Position numbers and translations under genes: made by a program. The notes under the pieces are model-generated. The model had not been told where the DNA came from and did not search any database. It saw nothing but the letters and a program-made list of their open reading frames with translations. DNA of 35,650 nt from Anaerolineaceae bacterium (GTDB taxonomy: Bacteria; Chloroflexota; Anaerolineae; Anaerolineales; Anaerolineaceae): the NCBI GenBank assembly GCA_003524305.1, contig DQHW01000002.1, positions 63,080 through 98,729 on the forward strand, in the 5' to 3' direction. Shown here piece after piece: positions 30,304-35,650 of this stretch (the stretch's first letter is position 1; each line of letters begins with the position of its first letter).

Positions 30304-30922
30304 TCATGCCGGTGAAGGGTGTGAACCCAAAAACCCACAGCACACTCACCGCAATCACGCCCGAAAGCGCTGCACCCACCACCGTCTGCCAAAAGTTGTG
30401 TCCTTTGGCCGCTAATCGCGCCCAGGTGACGAGCGGAAGCAGCAGCAGCAAGGGCGCGGCGATCACTCCATAGAGGAAGATCATTGAAGCCACAGGACCG
30501 CTGACGCCGGCGGCATGGCCGCTGGCCTTGTAGCGCAGCAGCAGGTTGAACACTATCAACCCCAACGTCACAAATGTATAGGTCGCCGCAATGGCCGTGA
30601 AGATGCGCGGGGCGTTGATCTGCGCCAACACCAGCCATCCAAGCGGATAGCTGACCATCATCATGACGAAACTGGCCACCCGCTGGCGGTGAAGGGTGAT
30701 CTTGGTCTCTTCATTGTGCACCGGGATGTAGAAGAAGAGGCTGCTCAACGGGATGAGACTGACGAACACCAGCGTCCAGATCAGGCCTTTGAGCGCATTG
30801 GGCTCACCTGCGGGCAGGTTGAAGTAAAGAAAAGTGATCAATAAACCGGAAAGCACCGGCACATTTAAGAGTTGGGAGAGAACCTCTCCGACGACACTGC
30901 GAAACTTGCTTTGTTCTGGCAT
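30296..30922 (-). CDS. PAP2-like membrane protein
   Basis: A 208-residue protein with about six hydrophobic helices (roughly 22-38, 47-66, 82-101, 106-128, 142-166 and 182-200). Two phosphatase-like motifs are in place. KASGH (132-136) corresponds to the PSGH motif, and R169 with GH at 174-175 followed by VVGAALSG matches the SRxxxxxH...D motif, without the Asp. The first KxxxxxxRP motif is not clear, so the protein may be a divergent or inactive PAP2-superfamily member. Related Chloroflexota proteins are annotated only as hypothetical. It is convergent with the DUF364 gene and overlaps it by eight bases. No strong SD; the ATG at 30922 is the first in frame. Confidence 0.65.
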   Translation of the reverse strand: MPEQSKFRSVVGEVLSQLLNVPVLSGLLITFLYFNLPAGEPNALKGLIWTLVFVSLIPLSSLFFYIPVHNEETKITLHRQRVASFVMMMVSYPLGWLVLAQINAPRIFTAIAATYTFVTLGLIVFNLLLRYKASGHAAGVSGPVASMIFLYGVIAAPLLLLLPLVTWARLAAKGHNFWQTVVGAALSGVIAVSVLWVFGFTPFTGMIR

Positions 30923-31297
30923 GCTGCACCTCTATCAGTAAACTTTTATTTGTCACAGTTTAGTTTGATTGGGTGCGTTTTGCATGTGAGGATAGTGACA
31001 GGCGAAGTGTGGTTTTTGTGAGGGGGTCACAGTGACTTGTTAAGATCTATCTCTCGCAAAGAAATTCTTTTTAACCACGAAACACACGAAATACACTAAA
31101 AGATAAATCAAAAGAACAAAAACCTATTCTTTAAAATAATAAAAGTAAGCCAAACCTCAAAAAAGCGTTGTACCAATTATTTAATTAGATCGGTTAATTA
31201 TGAACAGTACCACCACATTTTATTGAAACGCATTGTTTTTTTGTTTTTTGCACTTTTTATTTAGTGTATTTCGTGTTTTTCGTGGTTAACAAAGGTT
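30923..31297. other. Intergenic region (375 bp) holding a MITE-like element
   Basis: No convincing gene. It contains the start region of the PAP2-like gene, a small GTCAC-A-GTGAC hairpin (31026-31036) and the inverted-repeat element at 31071-31289, which ends eight bases before the yqeC stop codon. Confidence 0.7.
31071..31289. mobile_element. MITE-like element, 219 bp with 30-bp terminal inverted repeats
   Basis: The left end (31071-31100) and the reverse complement of the right end (31260-31289) agree at 29 of 30 bases. Both begin TTAACCACGAAA and repeat CACGAAA inside. The interior is AT-rich (about 160 bases) with no open frame. TTAA at both outer ends could be a target-site duplication or part of the repeat. 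No transposase is encoded, so it would be non-autonomous. The nearest genes are uninterrupted. Confidence 0.65.
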
Positions 31298-32044
31298 TTA
31301 CCAATAACTCTCTAGCGAATCGGGGGCGTGTTTGACGCCGCCCACGATGATGCGATCATACCCCCCGGCGAGCAGATCGGGGACGATGTATTCGATGATG
31401 CCGCGGGTGACGGGGTCTTCAGCCTGGTTGAAAAGGACGGCTTTCTGCGCGCCCGAGGGGATGTTTTTCAGCCCGCCCAGCGGATGCAGGAGCATGTCGC
31501 GCACGCTCTCGATGGTGATGGTCTCGCCCTCAAGCAGGCTCGTGAGTTCGGCGTATCGCCCGGCGCGGAAGACGGTTTGCTCGTTGAGCGGACTGCCCAG
31601 CGCGGAGGCTCCCACGACGACGATGACCTGGCGCGCCCAGGCGGGGATGGGGGGTTCGTGGTCGCCCGGCGCCTTGAGCGGGATGGAGCGCGAGCCGTCT
31701 GCCTCGAAGATGAGGTGCACGGCGCTGCGTTCGGCGGCCTGGCGGATGACTTCAAGCAGATCTGCCGCGGGACTGTGCAGGCGGTTGTCTTGCGTTATGG
31801 CGCCGGTGAGCAGGGTGACTTTTTGCTGCAGCCAAAGAGGTGGATTGATGTCTTTTTCGGTCTCAAGCACACAATGCATGTCGGCGATGTTGGTTTGGTC
31901 GGTGCCGAGGTGGGCCGTGGTGGTGACCCAGGCCGCGCCCTCAACCTGCCGCGCCAATGCAGCCATGGCGGAGGTTTTGCCCCCTGCCCCGACGATGGCG
32001 GTGCAGAGAGGGAATTTGGCATTAAGCGCTTGTAACAGGTTCAT
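31298..32044 (-). CDS. yqeC: YqeC, selenium-dependent molybdenum hydroxylase accessory protein
   Basis: A 248-residue protein whose family tracks with selenium-dependent molybdenum hydroxylases. The P-loop-like VGAGGKTS is at 18-25, WVTTTAHLG at 39-47, and the signature FEADGSRSIPLKAPGDHEPPIP starts at 113. The terminal segment holds LNQAED-like FNQAEDP and IIVGGV. The function is inferred from co-occurrence; a nucleotide-dependent step in making the labile Se-cofactor is likely. Its client is probably the fused hydroxylase at 21907-24816, about 6.5 kb away. The start has TATAAT only seven bases upstream (32057-32052) and no SD, implying a leaderless mRNA. The codon usage is strikingly GC-rich against the AT-rich DNA on its 5' side. 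Confidence 0.9.
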   Translation of the reverse strand: MNLLQALNAKFPLCTAIVGAGGKTSAMAALARQVEGAAWVTTTAHLGTDQTNIADMHCVLETEKDINPPLWLQQKVTLLTGAITQDNRLHSPAADLLEVIRQAAERSAVHLIFEADGSRSIPLKAPGDHEPPIPAWARQVIVVVGASALGSPLNEQTVFRAGRYAELTSLLEGETITIESVRDMLLHPLGGLKNIPSGAQKAVLFNQAEDPVTRGIIEYIVPDLLAGGYDRIIVGGVKHAPDSLESYW

Positions 32045-32721
32045 AAGGTTAATTATATAGGATGTCTGATTTAAGGTTTTTGATTGGCAAGCTTCTTTTG
32101 TTGTTGGCCGGTTTTTCTTAAGATGATTCGTTTTTTGTTTCAGAAGAAAATCGGAAACAAAAAAAACGAATCGGATTCAGCTTTGAAATGGCAATAAACT
32201 CCTTTCTTTGTTTATTCGTTTTGGCTTTGTTTTTATGCACGAATCAAAGTGACTTGGCGAGATATTTTTAAGATTGAATAACATATAAGACCTGCCTGAA
32301 GGACGATAGAATATTTATTCTATATTAAGTATAAGTCAGTTGTCAAGAGGTTTATTTGTGTTTTTTTATTGGAGAACCTTGCCGATGGGAAGGTGTAATA
32401 TAAATCTTCTGCTTATTAATTACAATGACTAATAACAAAAATAATATAATTCTTGAAGATTTTTTGCAGTATATCGTTTATAGTAAAATAATCTTTTTTA
32501 TCGATAAAGGTTACAAGATATTCATTAAATATCAAATTAGAATTTCCATTTGTACTCCTACCTAGTTTTCGCTATAATTTGGTAGACAATAGTATGTATG
32601 AATTACAATAACAAATACATTTTTTAACTTTGATTGGATATTCTAAAATCACTTACTGAAAATTCTAATTAAGATATTTGGCATTTGTTCTGAAAAATGA
32701 TTTTCCAAAAGACGGGGTTCA
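32045..32721. other. AT-rich non-coding stretch (677 bp) bordering the ABC-3C operon
   Basis: No frame with coding character is seen. It contains an imperfect hairpin of 17/19-base arms (32125-32141 with 32154-32172, GATTCGTTTTTTG type). A perfect 16-base palindrome TAGAATATTTATTCTA lies at 32307-32322, and the promoter at 32550-32578. Base composition drops sharply in GC relative to yqeC, marking the likely left boundary of an acquired segment. No tRNA, integrase or clear flanking repeat was found. Confidence 0.65.
32550..32578 (+). promoter_or_regulatory. Candidate promoter of the ABC-3C operon
   Basis: -35 TTGTAC (32550-32555), 17 bases, -10 TATAAT (32573-32578), leaving a leader of about 140 bases before the first gene. 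Confidence 0.45.
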
Positions 32722-33639
32722 ATGGATAATTTAAAACTTGCATATTATGATTCAAAATTTGAGAGTCAATTTTTACGATCAACTGGAATGAGTTTTCAAG
32801 ATTTCTTTAGTGAAATAATGGAAAAACGTTACCCAGAAGATTTTACTAGAATTCGTCCATGGGGAAATGTTGGCGACAGGAAGTGTGATGGATATTTATC
32901 TTCAAAGAAAACTCTGTTTCAAGTATATGCACCAAACGAAATGACTATGGCAGAAGCAATAGCCAAAATTGATGTTGATTTTCACGATGCACTTCCTTTT
33001 TGGAATAATTACATATCTTCCTGGATTTTTGTTCACAATTCCAGGCAAGGACTTAGTGCTGATGTAAAAAAGAAGCTTGAGTCACTTAAAACCGAAGAGC
33101 CAATAATGAATATTGTAGAATGGGGATATGGGGAAATTCGCAATGAAGTGCTTCAATTATCTGAATTCGAATTAGGTAGCTTATTAGGCGCTGCCCCATC
33201 AAATCGAATAATGACTCAATTGCGATATGAAGATATTAGATCTGTGTTAATAAATGTTGCAAGGCAAGAATCATCAATAGAAGGGGTAATAAAACCAGTA
33301 CCAGGTAATAAAATTAATCACAATTCATTATCTAAAAATGTAGAAACAATGTTAAGCTCTGGTATGCGAAAATCAAATCAAGTGAGGAATTTTTTCAAAG
33401 AACATAAAGATCCAAGATATGGTGATAGAATCACGGCTGCTTATAATAAAAAATATAATGAATTAAAAGAGCAAATATTAGACCCAGATCTAATTTTTTA
33501 TGAACTACAAAACTTTACTGCCGGTGAAACTAGATCAACTCCTGAAATTGAATGTGCAATATTAGCAATATTGGCTTACTTTTTTGAAGAGTGCGAAATA
33601 TTTGAAGAACCACCTATCAAAGAAAATCTACTAAGATGA
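32722..33639 (+). CDS. ABC-three component system effector-type protein, possibly nuclease-like N-terminus
   Basis: A 305-residue protein, the first gene of an ABC-3C operon. Its N-terminal about 120 residues carry W47-G-N-V-G-D-R-K-C-D56-G-Y followed by LFQVYAP (66-71). This is the D...QxY/K pattern seen in restriction-endonuclease-like proteins that precede ABC-3C genes. E33 lies in the preceding helix, but the usual Lys after Q67 is Tyr, so catalysis is uncertain. The C-terminal part (about 215-300) is helical and ends PEIECAILAILAYFFEECEIFEEPP, the likely ABC-3C C-terminal docking domain. An SD-like ACGGGG precedes the ATG. The stop overlaps the next ATG by four bases. Confidence 0.75.
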   Translation: MDNLKLAYYDSKFESQFLRSTGMSFQDFFSEIMEKRYPEDFTRIRPWGNVGDRKCDGYLSSKKTLFQVYAPNEMTMAEAIAKIDVDFHDALPFWNNYISSWIFVHNSRQGLSADVKKKLESLKTEEPIMNIVEWGYGEIRNEVLQLSEFELGSLLGAAPSNRIMTQLRYEDIRSVLINVARQESSIEGVIKPVPGNKINHNSLSKNVETMLSSGMRKSNQVRNFFKEHKDPRYGDRITAAYNKKYNELKEQILDPDLIFYELQNFTAGETRSTPEIECAILAILAYFFEECEIFEEPPIKENLLR

Positions 33640-33881
33640 TACTCCCCACAAAAAACCTTGACCAAAGTCGCGCAATTATTATAGTTGGAGGAGAAATCTT
33701 AGCATTGCTTCAATCTCCAAAGACAAACTCAAAACTTTGGGATGATTATAAAGAATTTAGATTAAAACAAGAATATTCCTCTGTAAGTTATGACTGGTTT
33801 GTATTGGCATTAGATTTTTTATTCCTCATCGGAACAATTTTATATGATGATGGAAAAATAATAAGGGTGAAAAAAAGATGA
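33636..33881 (+). CDS. ABC-three component system middle component 6 (MC6)
   Basis: An 81-residue protein matching the MC6 family pattern. It starts MILPTKNLDQSRAIIIVGGEIL and continues with LWDDYKEF and SYDWFVLALDFLFLIGTI, ending with the short strand IIRVKK. This is a small winged-helix-like linker predicted to connect the ATPase to the effector. Overlaps of four bases on both sides (ATGA) make the three genes one translationally coupled unit. The molecular role is known only from comparative genomics. Confidence 0.85.
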   Translation: MILPTKNLDQSRAIIIVGGEILALLQSPKTNSKLWDDYKEFRLKQEYSSVSYDWFVLALDFLFLIGTILYDDGKIIRVKKR

Positions 33882-35641
33882 TTCATAGAATCTATAGCAA
33901 CCTAAATTCCTTTAAAGAACTTCAATTCAAACGAGGTTTAAACTTAGTTTTAGCCCAAAAAAGCCCTGGAGCCACTGATAGGCAAACTAGAAACGGTGCG
34001 GGCAAATCAAGCATAATTGATATCATAAATTTTCTCTTAGGATCGAATGTTCCAGCTGACTCTATATTTAGATCAAAAAAGTTAGAATTATTTACTTTTG
34101 GTCTAGAAATTGATATTAAAGAGACTAAGTATACTGTTGAACGATGTGGTATCAGACCAAATAAAATCGTTTTATCCTCTGATGAAAATATTTCGTCAAA
34201 TTTCTCATTCGTAAAAAACAGTTTTTTTAAAGAACAAACAATAACTAATGATAACTGGAAAGAATTTTTAGGTGTTGTCCTATTCTCCTTGAATCAAAAA
34301 AGTGGAATTTCTGAGAGGTATACACCTAAATACCGTTCCTTAATTTCGTATTTTGCCAGACGTGAAAAAGAAGGTGGTTTTTTTAATCCGACAAGACACT
34401 CAAATTTTCAATCGCTCGGAGACGAGCAAATAAACATTTCCTTCCTTTTGGGAATAGACTGGACAATATCTCAAAAGTGGCAAATTGTCAGAACAAGAGA
34501 AAAAACTCTAGATGAATTGAAAAAAGCATTAAAAGAAGGGGCGCTCGGCGATGTTATTGGATCTGTAGCAGAACTACGGACTCAGGTTGCGTTGTCAGAC
34601 AGCAATATAAACAGGATTAATAATAATCTAGCTGATTATAAAATTCTTCCCGAATACGAACAATTAGATATTGAGGCATCATTATTAACTAGAGAAATTG
34701 GTGAATTGCTTGATGCAAACTCAGTCGATAAAGATATGTTATTCGATTTAACTGATGCAATGAATTATGAGGACCATAGTATTAAAGCAAATGATATCAA
34801 TCAACTTTATACTGAAGCAGGTGTAAATCTTCCCAATCTAGTCCAAAAACGCATTGATGAAGTAATTGCTTTTCACGAATCAATCATACAAAACAGAAAG
34901 GAATACTTACAATTTGAAGTCCTTGCAGCGGAACAGCGAATAAAAAAAAGAACTGATATTGTTAATAAAAAAGAAAAACGTAAATCTGAGCTTTTAAAGA
35001 TACTACTTTCTCATGGCGCAATTGAACAATATCTTAATTTGCAATCTGAATTAAACAAAAAAGAAGCTGAAAATGAGTTCTTACATCAAAAACTGCATTC
35101 CGCTGAACAAATTTCAGGTGAAAAAGCCGAATTAGATATTGAACGACGTCAGTTATTATTGCGTTTACAACAAGATTTTCGTGAACAATCTTCGTTAGTT
35201 AACGAAGCGATTATTACTTTTGAAAAGATTTCAAGATCATTATATGAAAATGCAGGGAATTTAACGATAAGCGAATCTATGAATGGTCCGCAAATTGATA
35301 TATTTATTCCCGGTCAAAAAAGTACCGGTATAAACAAGATGCAAATATTTTGTTTTGACATGATGCTAATGGTTCTAAATAATGAACGAAATATTGGCCC
35401 AGGTTTTTTAATTCATGATAGCCATTTATTTGATGGGGTTGATAGCCGACAAATAGCCAAAGCAATTCAATTAGGCGAAAAATTGTCAAGAGAATTTAAT
35501 TTTCAATATATTATTACTATGAACGATGATGATTTTCCAAGAGAATATTTATCAGATTTCAAGTTTAATGATTATTTAGTTCCAGTAGAACTAACTGATG
35601 CTACAGAAGATGGTGGACTTTTCGGGTTTAGATTCGAATAA
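33878..35641 (+). CDS. DUF2326 coiled-coil ABC/SMC-like ATPase of the ABC-3C system
   Basis: A 587-residue ATPase. Walker A is NGAGKSS (39-45), preceded by FKRGLNLVLA. The middle (about 200-440) is a long helical, charge-rich coiled-coil arm as in SMC/Rad50-type proteins. The C-terminal DUF2326 lobe has KSTGINKMQIFCFDMML (signature-like region) and Walker B GFLIHDSHLFDGVD with D514 (about 509-521). It ends ITMNDDDFPREY. It should use ATP-driven dimerisation, probably on DNA or another invader cue, to license the effector. The stop is nine bases from the window end. AT-rich codons, as in its two partners, contrast with the rest of the window. Confidence 0.88.
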   Translation: MIHRIYSNLNSFKELQFKRGLNLVLAQKSPGATDRQTRNGAGKSSIIDIINFLLGSNVPADSIFRSKKLELFTFGLEIDIKETKYTVERCGIRPNKIVLSSDENISSNFSFVKNSFFKEQTITNDNWKEFLGVVLFSLNQKSGISERYTPKYRSLISYFARREKEGGFFNPTRHSNFQSLGDEQINISFLLGIDWTISQKWQIVRTREKTLDELKKALKEGALGDVIGSVAELRTQVALSDSNINRINNNLADYKILPEYEQLDIEASLLTREIGELLDANSVDKDMLFDLTDAMNYEDHSIKANDINQLYTEAGVNLPNLVQKRIDEVIAFHESIIQNRKEYLQFEVLAAEQRIKKRTDIVNKKEKRKSELLKILLSHGAIEQYLNLQSELNKKEAENEFLHQKLHSAEQISGEKAELDIERRQLLLRLQQDFREQSSLVNEAIITFEKISRSLYENAGNLTISESMNGPQIDIFIPGQKSTGINKMQIFCFDMMLMVLNNERNIGPGFLIHDSHLFDGVDSRQIAKAIQLGEKLSREFNFQYIITMNDDDFPREYLSDFKFNDYLVPVELTDATEDGGLFGFRFE

Positions 35642-35650
35642 ATCCATACA

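Noticed and set aside
31328..32060. Plus-strand frames of over 230 codons opposite yqeC
   Set aside because: GC-rich third positions of yqeC leave few stops on the opposite strand; the products show no recognisable domain.

Overview
The window reads as a chromosomal segment of a free-living bacterium, most likely an anaerobic or facultative member of Chloroflexota (Anaerolineae-like). That placement is inference from gene content and protein style: a bacterial GltB/GltD pair, an archaeal/fungal-type aspartate-semialdehyde dehydrogenase inside a Thr operon, a LarBEC nickel-cofactor set, a fused molybdenum hydroxylase, and a lipoprotein-type solute-binding protein. No rRNA is present to test it.

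Layout. 1-3396 (+): 3' part of gltB followed by gltD (glutamate synthase). A perfect 38-bp palindrome separates them from a convergent short-chain dehydrogenase (3489-4295, -). 4515-7529 (-): a tight metal operon read as DtxR/MntR-type regulator, Tat-exported two-domain multicopper oxidase, then ZIP metal transporter. It is headed by a good promoter and a palindromic DtxR-type operator. 7800-14644 (-): a long same-strand run read as RNase D, beta-CASP metallo-RNase, tRNA-Ser(CGA) with a 44-bp tandem repeat growing out of its 3' end, then larB-larE-larC and a 4Fe-4S aldo/keto reductase. 14772-17015: an orphan OmpR-type response regulator (+), a small membrane protein (-) with a repeat-studded promoter, and a histidine phosphatase (-). 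17305-21819 (+): aspartate kinase, asd, thrC, thrB, a compact threonine operon with a leader region.

21907-32044 is a molybdenum-hydroxylase neighbourhood. It holds a 969-aa fused 2Fe-2S/molybdopterin hydroxylase (-), divergent xdhC and moeA (+), and further on yqeC (-), whose family goes with selenium-dependent molybdenum hydroxylases. Interspersed are a HicAB-type toxin-antitoxin pair, a class III metal/siderophore-type binding lipoprotein, a DUF364 protein, a PAP2-like membrane protein and a 219-bp MITE-like inverted-repeat element.

32045-35650 is visibly more AT-rich. It holds a long non-coding AT-rich stretch followed by a three-gene operon with overlapping ends: an effector-like protein, an ABC-3C middle component 6, and a DUF2326 coiled-coil ATPase. 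I read this as a complete ABC-three-component (ABC-3C) conflict/defence system, probably acquired horizontally. The signals most worth follow-up are the Mn-type regulator/oxidase/ZIP operon, this ABC-3C operon, and the split Se/Mo hydroxylase locus.
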